A DNA stretch of 64,000 bases from Adenophora triphylla var. japonica (GCA_022495995.1 JAFEMH010002516.1:271143-335142); one strand, 5' to 3'. Shown: positions 1 through 12,238, counted from the first letter of the stretch. Numbers and translations: made by a program. The notes: generated by a model not told the origin, from the letters alone.

Positions 1-240
1 GCGATTTTATGGGAAAAAGGCATTAAATGATTTTGAATGTCAAAAGTCGGCTTTTAGGTTTGAAGATGAGCGTTTGGATGCCAAACGTTATTTCGCGCAT
101 TTTGAAAGAGAGTTCGAATGTCGAACTCCGGTTTTTAACATGGCATTACATTGTTAGCGATTTTACGGGAAAAAGGCATTAAATGATATGCGATCAACGA
201 ATCGTTTTGCGACTCGAAATTTTGATAAGTAAATACTATC
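1..240. repeat. short direct repeat at window edge
   Basis: The first ~34 bases recur at 157-190 with one or two changes, a repeat distance of about 156 bp. Nothing coding is visible. The stretch probably belongs to the long LTR that follows, but its outer end lies outside the window. Confidence 0.5.
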
Positions 241-295
241 ACGATCCAAACGGCTCAGACTTATAAATGACAGTATTTAAAGTGCGGTATCGACG

Positions 296-480
296 GAATC
301 AAACAACCCGGAATTGTAAAGTGTGTTCAACGAGCCAAACGGTTCGGAATTTCAAAGTTACGTAAAAGTAAAGGACGATCAACTGATCAAACGATCCGAA
401 AATGTAAATGACATGAAAGTAAATGATGGAAAACGGATCAAACAATCCAAAATTTGTAAATGACATAAAAAGTAACGAAA
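296..480. repeat. degenerate tandem repeat
   Basis: About four to five imperfect copies of a unit reading roughly 'gatcaaacaatccgaaa' followed by 'tgtaaatgacat'. The units vary in length, so the array is old or was built by slippage. It lies on the U5 side of LTR R2 if the minus orientation is right. Confidence 0.5.
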
Positions 481-880
481 CGGGGCCGGAATGCCGTTTT
501 AACCCGAGATTACTTCTCTTACGGGAAGAGAAGAGGATCAATGACTAAAATGTATTGGACCCCATTAGACGGTGACGTCTACATTTCAACAACGTACGTC
601 CAAAACGGTTGTAGCGACTCGCACATAAACCGAGACGGAATGAGAGTTTAGGGAGAGAGAGCAATACCTATGGCTAGGGTCGGCTCCTTTGGCTCGGTGG
701 GCGTATACGGGATACGAGAAAGTGTTTGGAACGGTGTTTTGGTTCGCATTTGGTTGAAACGCGGAGTTTTCACGCAAATCGAGGCAAAATGGGACTCGGG
801 GAAGGTGGAAATTGGTTTGGGCCGTGGCTGTGAAGAATTTTTGTGATTTTTTTGTTGTTCAAATGCTTGACAAAGGTCTG

Positions 881-890
881 TATTTATAGG
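881..890 (-). promoter_or_regulatory. TATA box of LTR R2
   Basis: The minus strand reads CCTATAAATA. The same box sits at an equivalent place in G (17521-17532), A (42604-42613) and J (61176-61189), and on the plus strand in H (30009-30018), which supports it as the LTR promoter. Confidence 0.5.
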
Positions 891-1418
891 TGAAATTGGT
901 GAAAGAGTCCGGACGAACTTAGGCTGAATTCTAGGGGGTTTTGTGAAACTTTGGAAATTGGAAGGACTTGCTGGCAATTCTGGATTGTCTGCAAAAGAGT
1001 CCGGTTGGACTTGGACTGCATACCAGGGGTATTTTAGTCTTTTCACACTGATTTTTGATTGATGTTGACAAGGAAGCTGTGGCATGCGTGCCACCTGTCC
1101 TGTGACTCACCTAGGGCATGGGATTTCATGCCAATATCCCCGGTTTTGTCCCTTTTTAAAATAACTATCCAGAAAATGTCCGAAATGCCCCTGAAAAGTG
1201 CCAAAAAGTGCGTTTTTCAAGGAAAGCTGTACTTTTACGTGCAATGACGTGTGTTGAGTACGCTTTGACGTTGGGATGCACGGGGCAGTCCCGGGACGTC
1301 TCGTTGACTTGGGAACGGGGAGCTTAACGGGTTCCGGTTAACTTGGAGCGGGCCAGTTAATGGATTCCAGTTAACTTCTAACGGATTTTGGCGATCCGGA
1401 TTTGGGTACTTACAGTTA

Positions 1419-1582
1419 GCCCCTCAGTGACGTCACTTTCGAAGGAAGTGGGGTCGTTGAAAAAAGATAAGGATCCAAATCGGGGGATGCCTTACTTTGA
1501 AAGACCTGGGCGGTCAGCTGGCTGGATCCTTAGCGAAAGGATTCCTACGTATCCCGAGCGGGAATCAAGCCGATCGTAGTTC
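1419..1582. repeat. hairpin cassettes H1 and H2 (copy R2)
   Basis: H1 (1419-1460) pairs CACTT (1434-1438) with AAGTG (1446-1450) inside an outer CCCC/GGGG pairing. H2 (1541-1582) pairs CTACG (1545-1549) with CGTAG (1575-1579) around an inner CCC/GGG stem. The same two cassettes, in the same order and with similar spacing, occur in G, H, I, A and J. Their function is unknown. Confidence 0.65.
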
Positions 1583-1697
1583 ATAGGTGCAAGGAGCCGC
1601 GAGTGGGGACCTTGACCTAAGCGAGACTGTTGTGAGGCGTCTAAACCTAAATGATGACTATTGTGAGGCGTCTGAACCTGAGATTTCTGAAACCTTC

Positions 1698-1852
1698 GAG
1701 GGCGTGTGGCGCCTCAGACCGGAGTTGCTGGAACATACGAGGACGTGTGGCGCCTCAGACCGGAGTTGCTGGAACATACGAGGGCGTGTGGCGCCTCAGA
1801 CCGGAGTTGCTGGAACATACGAGGGCGTGTGGCGCCTCAGACCGGAGTTGCG
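1698..1852. repeat. 41-bp tandem array
   Basis: Four head-to-tail copies of a 41-bp GC-rich unit start at 1698, 1739, 1780 and 1821, the last one truncated. Copies are nearly identical, which suggests recent expansion. Open frames across the array come from its composition and are not taken as genes. Confidence 0.85.
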
Positions 1853-2394
1853 TTTATTCTGAGATGAAGGCGTTCGTGCCTTGAGATTGATAAGGCGTTC
1901 GTGCCTTGGGTGCTGGACTTACGATGACGGCCAGGTTTATCCGCTGGGGATAGGGTGGAAATTACGGGACTGGTTGTGTTAAACTGGCATTATTAACAAC
2001 ACGGAAGGATTGACGTTCTAACGATGGGGTTAGGAACGGGATGTGGTCTCGGGAGAGACTAACACATTGCTGGGGAAAAGCGTCCAGAGTTCTGACGGTG
2101 TCAGTTAGGAACTGAGGGAATTGATCGACGTTTCTTCTTAGACGGATGGTCTTAGGATCCTGCTGGGGACGAATGTTCGGGCTTACGGTGATGGCCAAAG
2201 AGGGATTGTTGTGTGGGCTTACCTTGATGGCCGCTGGGTGGGGACGATCGGGCTTACGACTGGCGGCCGGGGAAGTAAATGTTGGGAAATGTTTTGTATA
2301 TAAAACTTTCATAAACATGTTTCAGTTGTGTTGTAATTTAACTTGTGATTGGTTTGTTTTATGGTTGGCTTTTGTAAGCCTTTCCAGTTGTATG

Positions 2395-3513
2395 GTGTTG
2401 GGTTTTACGTGTCCATGCGCAGCGGAATTAAGCATCTAATAACATAAAACCCAAAGAGCCTAGGATCCGTTCTATACAATTAACTTGAATTCCTATGAGA
2501 TAGAAATAACCAACCTTGAACGCTTTCCGTTCTTGAGCTATCGAACAATGTATTGATGTGATTCTGAATACAAACTTCGAACTCTAGGCCTTGATCGTTG
2601 TACGAGCGAAGACCCTCTTATGGTATCCACACCTTTGAATGAGCCAAGAACAATTTCTTGATGATTACTAGATCATAAACCTTGAAGAATATTGAGAATT
2701 ATGTTGTGATTTTCTTTTCCAGAAATTCGGCTAGCTAATTAGGGTTGACAGACCTTTATATTTATACTACTTTAGTATGGTATATGTTTCCTAATCAAAT
2801 TTGGAAACCAGACTGTAAACCGCCTTATGGCATGAAGTGTCGCACGACCAGTCGAAGCTCATGGCCAAGTCCTGTCGCACGATGTCTTATGCTTGATAAG
2901 GAATTTCTCAATCATTCTTCCTCTGGTTTAATCAATTCATTCTAGTTGTGTGTGACCCAATAGTATTATATTATGTTGGCAATGAGCTCGATCATATCGA
3001 CTCTCATAAAAGATAAGCGGACTCTAGCAAGCCATTATGTCTACCCAAATAATATAACGTAAGAGTTCACATTTCCAATGGTACACTTCCATATCTCCAT
3101 TTGTCTCACGATGTTATAGTGAACACAAGTCATGGTCCACGTCAACTTGTACTTGTTCAATGCTTTCTCGATCTTGAGTATAATGATAATCCAATCGTAT
3201 TGGGGTATGGCCATACACTTTCATCATTATCACTCATCGAGGGACCCAAGCAAAACATCTCTCTTTCGAGGGACAAATTCCATCTTGACTTATCATCCTT
3301 CCCATCATGAATCCGATCATGCCAAAGATAGCCTTTATAAATATCGTGTTAAGATATCGTTTGACTAAAATCAAACATGACTTTCATCATATGTAAGGTC
3401 ATGATAATCTCAGGTCTAGGGACTAAATGAAGTAACCTTATAAGATTTAATTATGACATTTGACCTTGACATAAATCTCAAACGGGTCAAGTCCAGTCAC
3501 TTGTTCTCTAACA
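2395..3513 (-). mobile_element. copia-type LTR, left part
   Basis: This non-coding stretch ends at the target duplication of E and resumes after it at 12244, so both parts belonged to one LTR. The outer part (12405-12549) carries a copia-type polypurine tract on the minus strand, which sets the orientation. Two copies of the word GTCGCACGA(C/T) lie at 2839-2848 and 2874-2883. The boundary with R2 near 2395 is approximate. Confidence 0.5.
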
Positions 3514-3518
3514 AGTAC
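3514..3518. repeat. target-site duplication of E, left
   Basis: AGTAC directly precedes the TG of the left LTR of E and is repeated exactly after the right LTR at 12239-12243. A 5-bp duplication is usual for gypsy integrase. Confidence 0.9.
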
Positions 3519-5980
3519 TGTGAGGATCCCGAACCGGAACCTACACGTGTCCCGAGCTGGAGCGTCCTCAAACTAACCCAAATATCCTAAACTTTAAAAA
3601 CTTGATTTAACTTTCCAACATAAACACAACCATTTCAAAATAACTCTACTCCTTTCCACATTGGAGGAAGAGTTGACCAACCTTGAAAGTAATAAACGGT
3701 TTTAGTTACAAAAAGATATCGAATATAAAATAGAATTAAAGTTTATGAATACAAACCCTTTAAAAGAATTATGCCAACATACACTTTCTACACCAACCTA
3801 TACATAACCCGACAATTCCCAAAATACCACCTCTAAACTCCTTTCCGCCCTTACTTGGTCGGTCCACCTGTCTCGGGATCTAAAACATTAAAGGGAGAGG
3901 GGTGAGAATAAATCTCAGCAAGCTATTATGAATGCAGCAATATGCCATATAAGATGCAACACACAACAAGTTGCATATAACACATTGAAAAAGTCAGTAA
4001 ACACCTTACGTTACCTTGGTTTACCTTTTCCCCTCGAACAATAGTCGTACAACATTGGATATAATATTCCAATCTTAGGTAAATTTGCTTAAGCAATACT
4101 CACATCTTATAAGACCCATTTTTCGGGAACCAAATAAGATAGTAGCAACTCGTAAGGATTTTGGCTCAATACGGATGCTATAACCCCAACCGCGCCAGGA
4201 GGGGACGGTCACAGGTATAACATAATCCGATCACATTAGGTCACACTTCCATAATTGATCGTATTAAGTTATACCCCCAATATCAGCTGATTAAACACAT
4301 TATCAAGCACATAATAGTTACTTGAAATATAATCCACAAAGGGGATAAGCAACATAGCCACATGGTAAAATATACTCATGCTCAACCAATATCATAGTGC
4401 AACATTTAAGTAATACACTATGCATAACATAATCAATGAATATGTAATCAAATGAGGTAACAATACAACCGGATAATCCACACTTGGGATACAATATAAT
4501 AACATGCTAAATAATCCACAAGGGGGATGAGCAATATAACAACATATCATAAACAATTCCTACGAAATCATTACACAACCTTGGATAACCTCAATAAGAG
4601 TTCATGATCTACTTCCCAAGTTCGAACCACATTGGTGAAGTATGAATCAAACTTAATAACCAATTTTCGGACAATATTCTGTATTACAAGGTCTCTATAG
4701 GGATTTATGCTAAATTTATCGAGTTGGAGTTACATTACTTAAGTGGCTCAAAAGCTCTACTTTAATCTAGTTAAAGAGGATTAATTCATATCTGAGTTGA
4801 ATTAGCTTCTACTACCTTATCATGGTTAGGGATCATTCCAAGGGTTACCAGTAAAAATCAGCAAGAAAGAAGACTGGGGAGGTTCTGGTGCTATGGGCGA
4901 CCGCCCATGCCACTTGGGCGACCGCCCAAGTGGTTTTCAAAGGAACTCAAGCTGCTGCCCTCTTGGGCGACCGCTCACCACCTCTTGGGCGACCGCCCAA
5001 GAGGGTTTTCAAGGAAGGGAATTGTTACTGGCCTCATGGGCGGCTGCTCAAGCCCCCATGAGCGACCGCCCAAGGCGATTTCCAGCACATCCAATTTCTA
5101 GCTCTTTCTACTTGGCTTCAATTCCTTTTTCTTTTTATCTACCCTAATTTCAAGAACACCAAGAGGATTTCCTAGCTTACAAGGATCATCATAAATCATG
5201 TAAACCCATAAAGAAGTAAACCTAGGTTATCTATCACTACAAATTCCACCCATTTCATAACCTCTAGATTATCTTCCATGAATATTAACCTTAACCTTTT
5301 CCATTTACCAATCATCCAACTCATATAAGGTTTCCAAAGCATGAAACAAACTTTATAAGAACAAGAATAACATTCAAGAGTTATGAACATTTAGGAGAAA
5401 GGAAATCATAACAACTCACCTTAGGTTTTTAGAATGAAAGGTTGATCTTCTTAGCTTGATTGATTCCTCTAGTTGTCCCAACCTCAAAAATGCTCTTGGA
5501 TTTGAAAATGGTTGAGAAATGAGCTAGCTATATGACTTGGAAGGGGAGCTTCAATGGAGGCTTTCCATGGTTTTGCTAGGGAAAGAGAAGTATGAAGAAT
5601 GAAGGAGTAAGGAGGAAGGAGGGAGGATAAGGAGGGTAAGAGGGGAGGTGACACATGGAGGGATTAGGGAGAGTAAGACTTTTGCCCCCCCCCATGGAAA
5701 ATATCTAAGGCTTTCACCAATTTAAAATTTACCCTTCCCTTTAAATATTTATTCTACCCATTTTAACCTCCTCTTACTATTTATCTATTTTCTATTTTTA
5801 TTATCCCCATGGTTCTTCATTTAATACCCAATGAATTCTTTAAAGATTCTAAATTTACTTCTCACCCAATTTATCTTAAATTAAGAATTTAAAGACATAA
5901 ATGGACACATAAAGTTAACATAAATATTAAAAGCACATAATATGATATTAAAATTTGTACCTAGGGTTGGGGTCGTCACA
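3519..5980 (-). repeat. 3' LTR of E
   Basis: 2,462 bp, begins TGTGAGGATCCCGA and ends GGTCGTCACA on the plus strand. It matches 9771-12238 almost base for base. Differences are mostly scattered transitions, with one odd cluster of indels at 3990-4205 (see findings). It includes a run of C at about 5683-5692 and the palindromic module at 4893-5075. Open frames inside it are accidental. Confidence 0.95.
4893..5075. repeat. palindromic module of E LTR (copy 1)
   Basis: Repeats of the near-palindrome TGGGCGACCGCCCA, arms TGGGCG/CGCCCA around AC. Arms extend outward with different but matching bases: ATG/CAT at 4893-4908, CACTT/AAGTG at 4911-4932, CCTCTT/AAGAGG at 4981-5004. Further degenerate copies run to about 5075. 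The second LTR has the same module at 11150-11335. Confidence 0.85.
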
Positions 5981-6000
5981 CTCACTCCCCCTTAAAGAAA
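5981..6000 (-). promoter_or_regulatory. polypurine tract of E
   Basis: On the minus strand TTTAAGGGGGAGTGAG lies directly before the LTR start TGTGACGACC. This is the expected plus-strand primer site and confirms the minus orientation. Confidence 0.75.
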
Positions 6001-6289
6001 ATTCGTCCCGAATTTGACTGTCACTTACCTAATTGTTCAACCCGCCTCGGTTACATATATACCTCAGACTCCAATTCTCCAAATAGTCTCCTCGATGCTG
6101 TGATTCTTCCTCAAGATTCTAATTTCATTAATGATACGATATTACAACTTAATGTTCCAAGAATACCTTACACATATCACTAACCCGAATTTTCACGACC
6201 TCAATAACAATATAAATAAATGAAAGTATTACAACTTATGTCACCAAATACATTACAATATTGCATTTAAAACTTTAAATAATCTATAA

Positions 6290-6420
6290 GCTGCTCCAAG
6301 CCAGTCTATGAGTCACATCACCAATCTTTTCCAAAACTTCAAATGGATTAACAAATTTTGGCGCCAATTTACCTTAGGCCTTGCTTCTCCAACCTCACCC
6401 CAAAAAATTAGAGATCGATA
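6290..6420 (-). pseudogene. integrase C-terminal relic of E
   Basis: Read on the minus strand this stretch resembles the end of gypsy integrases, with residues like GKLAPKFV and a following 'E-V-L-E-K-I-G-D-V' run typical of the '(R/P)PFEVLERIG' segment. The frame is interrupted. The position, just inside the 3' LTR of a minus-strand element, is as expected. Confidence 0.5.
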
Positions 6421-9110
6421 TTTTCTTCCCTAACAACGCCTCATACGGTTTTATCTCAATGCTAGAATGATAACTGCTATTATACGCACCCAACCACTGG
6501 AAGTTATACGTCCTATCGACTACAAAAATTCATTGTACATGCCCGTAGCATATCCTCAATAATAAGTAATGATTCCTCAAATTTTTACAAAGTTAAACTC
6601 AATAGCATTCCTACATTTCAAAAGGATCTTCCCAAATGAAGCCCATTCAATTCATTTAATATTATGGGGTTATACAATCAACTATTTCCTAACATATATG
6701 AGGACTTTATCAATAAATATCTCATCAAAATATATATACTGAGTAGAAAATACAAATCATCTTTCTATAAACAAAACGACATACTCCTTTTTACTCCCAA
6801 GGTAACCCAATCACAAAATTCATCGTGATAATACTCTCAGCTCAATCTAGAACTCTAGATATTTTAATAAAGCTTCTAACGTCAAATTTCTATTTTCACA
6901 TTTATGACCAAACCATCTTATGTCTTGACTCGCTTGAAACGAGTTATTTCAATTATCTCATCCTCATTTCTCATGATACAAACATTAAATAACTGCCTAT
7001 GAAATAATAAATGTAAACATGCTAATAAGACCCTGATTCCCATAAACGGAATACTAGTCGACTATATATCATAATTCAATGCTCTAATCATGCTCAGGTC
7101 CAGTGACAGATCAATATTCAATCAAATGGTTGGCCGCCCACAACGGAGCCGATCCCACTCCAAAACAAAAACCGAGTCTACTGCGACCGTCACATTAACA
7201 ACCCCACAATTTATCAAAACATTTCTCGGATCAAATCTTTAATGCAATCAATCACTATAGGGGAACTAGGTTGCCCTTTTTACTTGCTTCTGTACAACCT
7301 ATAATTTTAAAATAACATGTCTTTCTAAAATTTACAACATCTTTCAGAATTCCAAAGGATAATATAAAAAGAGATCCGAATGATTTATTTATTTAAAATC
7401 GGCCCATACCAGTTTTAATTAACTAACCCACTCACAATTTTAAAAAAAAATTCAAAAGATGGATAGGCTAAACAAAACTAACTCGAGTGATCTAATTATC
7501 TACAACCGTCCCATACCAGCGGTAGATAATCAAATTACTCACAGACATTATTGTGCACAAAACGGTTTTACGACCTTATTAATTTTAATCATCCCGAAGA
7601 GGGCACAATTGTTCATACGTAAGTTCAACACACACTCCCAAGTTTTGAAACACATTTAAACAATTTTCATAATATTCTTGTTTGGCTTCTATTTATAGTG
7701 TAGTCACCACTCATAATATTTATACTTAGTTAAATTCTCTATAAGAAATCACAATCTCGTAATACTATTACTATCTTCGATAAATAACACTAAAACATTC
7801 ATTAAAATAGTAAACTTGGTAAATCATCCTCAATTCAATAATTCCTCAAGTTGAATATTCAACACTTTTACTTAATTTGAGTCATCTATTCCCTACCTTC
7901 GATATTGGTATTATACTTAATAACAACATATTGTAAACATCAAATTTCCGATCAACTACCATGATTTCTAAATAAGAAGATATAATTGGAACTCACATAG
8001 ATCAATCATCCCCAAGTTGCAATTATACATTAACCGTATAAACTAACTTACCTATCAATAACCATCAACAATCTCAAATACAAGCATCACACCAATCCTC
8101 ATATGAGTCACGCAACTAAGTCGACCTATACGGTGTAATCATCCTAAAGTATCCTGCCGTCCAATAAGATTTATCCTCATTTTATTTTCTCAACTAATGA
8201 TAATCATTTCTCAAAACAAACCATATACATATATTACCAATTCCTGAAGTTGATCCTATAAGTCACCAATAACTATATCTATTATACTTCTTCACATTTA
8301 CCCTATTTACCTCTCCATAACTAATACACACCCACAAACCAAAACGTTCACACTAGATACAAATGTTGTCTCAAATATATCCTTAAAGCAAATATTCACT
8401 GTGATTGTAACACTCCGAAAAATTCCACTAATAACCATTGAGTATTCTACTAGTTTCTAAAATCAGTCATACAAATCATCAACAAGGAATAACGAATGCT
8501 TATTCTTCACAGTTACCTATTTAAGATCTCTATAATCTATAAATAAACACCAAGTATCATTTTTCCTAAATATGGTAACAATTCATTCTTACGGAATTTC
8601 GCTAAGCTTACTATCTTCTTTATCAAATAATTTCCCAAGTTGATTCATCAATTTCATTATCCCAATTAGTGTCCTCTAAATAGGAATCCGAATACCAAAG
8701 GAGTACCTTATCTCAACTCAAAGTCTCAATATCTTGGTATGATACCTGATGAAAACCCATTTTGAAACTCTCATGGAAAACACCACTTAGTCGACTCATA
8801 GGGCGATACCACCTACAAGAATATCTGATTCCTTATTCAAATTAGTAGCAAGAATACCATCAGTCTCTCATTAGAGAATATATTTATAGCATATAAGGCA
8901 AAGATATATTAGTTCCATAAGATCTCGTACTCGCGATATTTTATAACCCATATAATCCCACTTAGACTATCACTTCCAATACTAGTCTCATATATCTAGT
9001 CTCCACCATGAGACACCAATGCATAAATACTCACGCAAGTTATATAACTATGAACCACTCTTAATTAGGTCATACACCTAACCTCAACTAAGAGTTTATC
9101 AATTCATTTA
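6421..9110 (-). pseudogene. decayed pol interior of E
   Basis: This AT-rich stretch lies between the protease and integrase relics, where reverse transcriptase, RNase H and most of integrase should be. No frame longer than about 65 codons survives, and I could not locate the RT catalytic motif by eye. Nothing else is recognisable here. I infer decayed pol from position only. Confidence 0.4.
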
Positions 9111-9600
9111 CTACCTGTATACGAGATAATTTAAGTGTCTTTTAATCAAATATAACACATAACCCCAAATAACCTTCATATTCCTTAGGCCATACTTTCG
9201 ACATCTATACATATATGACATAATATCAATTAGTGACTTATCCGCCTCAACTACACACGGAGGCAAATCAAACATAGATAAGGAGACTCGCTTCTTGCGA
9301 CAGTCCTCCCCAAACACAACAACTACTCAAATTTTTCAAGTCAATATAACAATAATTCACAGATTGGTATCTCTACCACCTCCACCGGCAATCCATGCTC
9401 ACTTAATCACAATTACCATGATAATCAAGAATGATTCGAGGTACTCTCCCATAAGAGTAGAACCTCCAGCACATAAGGCAGCCTTTAGGCCAATTATGCA
9501 AATAAAAGCGAAATGTAATGCCACATGAGAACGAAATGAACGGAATTTAGAAAAGTATGAACCCTAACTCCGGAGACAGGTAATATACCTCAATGATTGT
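9111..9600 (-). pseudogene. protease and protease-RT linker relic of E
   Basis: On the minus strand, 9317 to 9111 is an open segment with residues DCRKKRVSLSMFDLP and EADKSL, matching D (YRRKRVTFSMPDVP, YANKSL) and B (DCRKK, FSMPDLP). Upstream to about 9600 the DNA still aligns with the D protease region (CTGTCTC, then ATGTGCTGGAGG and GGGAGAGTACCTCG), but frames are broken. Only a short gag start remains beyond 9600, so the protease relic sits about 0.2 kb from the primer site instead of about 1.2 kb as in D. Confidence 0.75.
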
Positions 9601-9752
9601 GGAGGAATCTATCTCTCCATATTGCTCACATTTCCTTGATTCTTTGATTGGTCATTATCAATTTTTGTTATTGGACAAATTTCTGCATTAAACCCTCGAC
9701 GTCAGTTATCGCACACTCTCACTTAAACTAGACTCTACCCGTGAACTCTAAA

Positions 9753-9768
9753 CCGAGCTTTGATACCA
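9753..9768 (-). promoter_or_regulatory. primer-binding site of E
   Basis: The minus strand reads TGGTATCAAAGCTCGG two bases after the 5' LTR. It matches the TGGTATCAGAGC type site complementary to plant initiator tRNA-Met, as in B and D, with one change (G to A). Confidence 0.85.
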
Positions 9769-9770
9769 AC

Positions 9771-12238
9771 TGTGAGGATCCCGACCCGGAACCTACACGT
9801 GTCCCGAGCTGGAGCGTCCTCAAACTAACCCAAATATCCTAAACTTTAAAAACTTGATTTAACTTTCCAACATAAACACAACCATTTCAAAATAACTCTA
9901 CTCCTTTCCACATTGGAGGAAGAGTTGACCAACCTTGAAAGTAATAAACGGTTTTAGTTACAAAAAGATATAGAATATAAAATAGAATTAAAGTTTATGA
10001 ATACAAACCCTTTAAAAGAATTATGCCAACATACACTTTCTACACCAACCTATACATAACCCGACAATTCCTAAAATATCACCTCTAAACTCCTTTCCGC
10101 CCTTACTTGGTCGGTCCACCTGTCTCGGGATCTAAAACATTAAAGGGAGAGGGGTGAGAATAAATCTCAGCAAGCTATTATGAATGCAGCAATATGCCAT
10201 ATAAGATGCAACACACAACAAGTTGCATATAACACATTGAAAAAGCTGTAAACACCTTACATTACCTTGGTTTACCTTTTCCCGTCTGAACAATAGTCGT
10301 ACAACATTGGATATAATATTCCAATCTTAGGTGAGCTGCTTAAGCAATACTCACATCTTATAAGACCCATTTTTCAGGGAACCAAATAAGATAGTAGCAA
10401 CTCTGTAAGGATTTTGGCTCAATACAGATGCTATAACCCCAACCTGTGGCCACAGGAGGGGACGGTCACAGGTATAACATAATCCGATCACATTAGGTCA
10501 CACTTCCATAATTGATCGTATTAAGTTATACCCCCAATATCAGCTGATTAAACACATTATCAAGCACATAATAGTTACTTGAAATATAATCCACAAAGGG
10601 GATAAGCAACATAGCCACATGGTAAAATGTACTCATGCTCAACCAATATCATAGTGCAACATTGAAGTAATACACTATGCATAACATAATCAATGAATAT
10701 GTAATCAAATGAGGTAACAATATAACCGGATAATCCACACTTGGGATACAATATAATAACATGCTAAATAATCCACAAGGGGGATGAGCAATATAACAAC
10801 ATATCATAAACAATTCCTACGAAATCATTACACAACCTCGGATAACCTCAATAAGAGTTCATGATCTACTTCCCAAGTTCGAACCACATTGGTGAAGTAC
10901 GAATCAAGCTTGATAACCAATTTTCGGACAATATTCTGTATTACAAGGTCTCTATAGGGATTTATGCTAAATTTATCGAGTTAGAGTTACATTACTTAAG
11001 TGGCTCAAAAGCTCTACTTTAATCTAGTTAAAGAGGATTAATTCATATCTGAGTTGAATTAGCTTCCACTACCTTATCATGGTTAGGGATCATTCCAAGG
11101 GTTACTAGTAAAAATCAGCAAGAAAGAAGACTGGGGAGGTTCTGGTGCTATGGGCGACCGCCCATGCCACTTGGGCGACCGCCCAAGTGGTTTTCAAAGG
11201 AACTCAAGCTGCTGCCCTCTTGGGCGACCGCTCACCACCTCTTGGGCGACCGCCCAAGAGGGTTTTCAAGGAAGGGAATTGTTACTGGCCTCATGGGCGG
11301 CCGCTCAAGCCCCCATGGGCGACCGCCCAAGGCGATTTCCAGCACATCCAATTTCTAGCTCTTTCTACTTGGCTTCAATTCCTTTTTCTTTTTATCTACC
11401 CTAATTTCAAGAACACCAAGAGGATTTCCTAGCTTACAAGGATCATCATAAATCATGTAAACCCATAAAGAAGTAAACCTAGGTTATCTATCACTACAAA
11501 TTCCACCCATTTCATAACCTCTAGATTATCTTCCATGAATATTAACCTTAACCTTTTCCATTTACCAATCATCCAACTCATATAAGGTTTCCAAAGCATG
11601 AAACAAACTTCATAAGAACAAGAATAACATTCAAGAGTTATGAACATTTAGGAGAAAGGAAATCATAACAACTCACCTTAGGTTTTTAGAATGAAAGGTT
11701 GATCTTCTTAGCTTGATTGATTCCTCTAGTTGTCCCAACCTCAAAAATGCTCTTGGATTTGAAAATGGTTGAGAAATGAGCTAGCTATATGACTTGGAAG
11801 GGGAGCTTCCATGGAGGCTTTCCATGGTTTTGCTAGGGGAAGAGAAGTATGAAGAATGAAGGAGTAAGGAGGAAGGAGGGAGGATAAGTAGGGTAAGAGG
11901 GGAGGTGACATATGGAGGGATTAGGGAGAGTAAGACTTTTGCCCCCCCCCCATGGAAAATATCTAAGGCTTTCACCAATTTAAAATTTACTCTTCCCTTT
12001 AAATATTTATTCTACCCATTTTAACCTCCTCTTACTATTTATCTATTTTCTATTTTTATTATCCCCATGGTTCTTCATTTAATACCCAATGAATTCTTAA
12101 AAGATTCTAAATTTACTTCTCACCCAATTTATCTTAAATTAAGAATTTAAAGACATAAATGGACACATAAAGTTAACATAAATATTAAAAGCACATAATA
12201 TGATATTAAAATTTGTGCCTAGGGTTGGGGTCGTCACA
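9771..12238 (-). repeat. 5' LTR of E
   Basis: 2,468 bp, partner of 3519-5980. It keeps a perfect palindrome CCTGTGGCCACAGG at about 10444-10457 that is collapsed in the other LTR. Comparison with the B LTR suggests this copy is the more ancestral of the two in the 10240-10460 stretch. Confidence 0.95.
11150..11335. repeat. palindromic module of E LTR (copy 2)
   Basis: Same set of TGGGCGACCGCCCA near-palindromes as at 4893-5075, with all extended arms intact. In two places this copy pairs better than the other: GGGCGGCCGCTC against GGGCGGCTGCTC, and CCCATGGGCGACC against CCCATGAGCGACC. Confidence 0.85.

Larger units (their letters stand above)
240..2394 (-). mobile_element. R2: Tat/Ogre-like LTR fragment
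   Basis: No gene is present. The segment has the parts seen in the other long LTRs of this window (G, H, I, A, J) in the same order: a minus-strand TATA box (881-890), hairpin cassettes H1 and H2 (1419-1582), a 41-bp tandem array (1698-1852), then copies of a 'gcttacgatgacggcc' type word (1919-2265) that also occurs at 44310-44380. Orientation is inferred from the TATA box. The end carrying the GAGTCGCC block found in the other copies is not visible, so this is a partial or divergent copy. The right limit near 2394 is where copia-type sequence begins and is approximate. Confidence 0.6.
3519..12238 (-). mobile_element. E: gag-deleted Del/Tekay-like gypsy element
   Basis: An 8.7-kb element on the minus strand with two 2.46-kb LTRs, ends TG...CA (TGTGA/TCACA), perfect AGTAC target duplications, a tRNA-Met type primer-binding site and a polypurine tract. 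The 3.79-kb interior has only relics: the gag body is absent and protease and integrase traces are recognisable by comparison with D and B. LTR, primer site and surviving pol words place it in the same family as B and D. Its LTRs are nearly identical while its interior is strongly decayed and AT-rich. That suggests it moved as an already defective, trans-mobilised copy. Confidence 0.9.

Noticed and set aside
2290..2310. Plus-strand TATA-like 'gtatataaaact' in R2 as a gene promoter
   Set aside because: No open frame or leader follows before the copia-type remnant starts.
4893..5147. Overlapping open frames of 64-95 codons in the E LTRs (also 11145-11432)
   Set aside because: They cross the palindromic module in several frames, lack any domain, and repeat in both LTRs. 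They are by-products of the GC-rich repeat.
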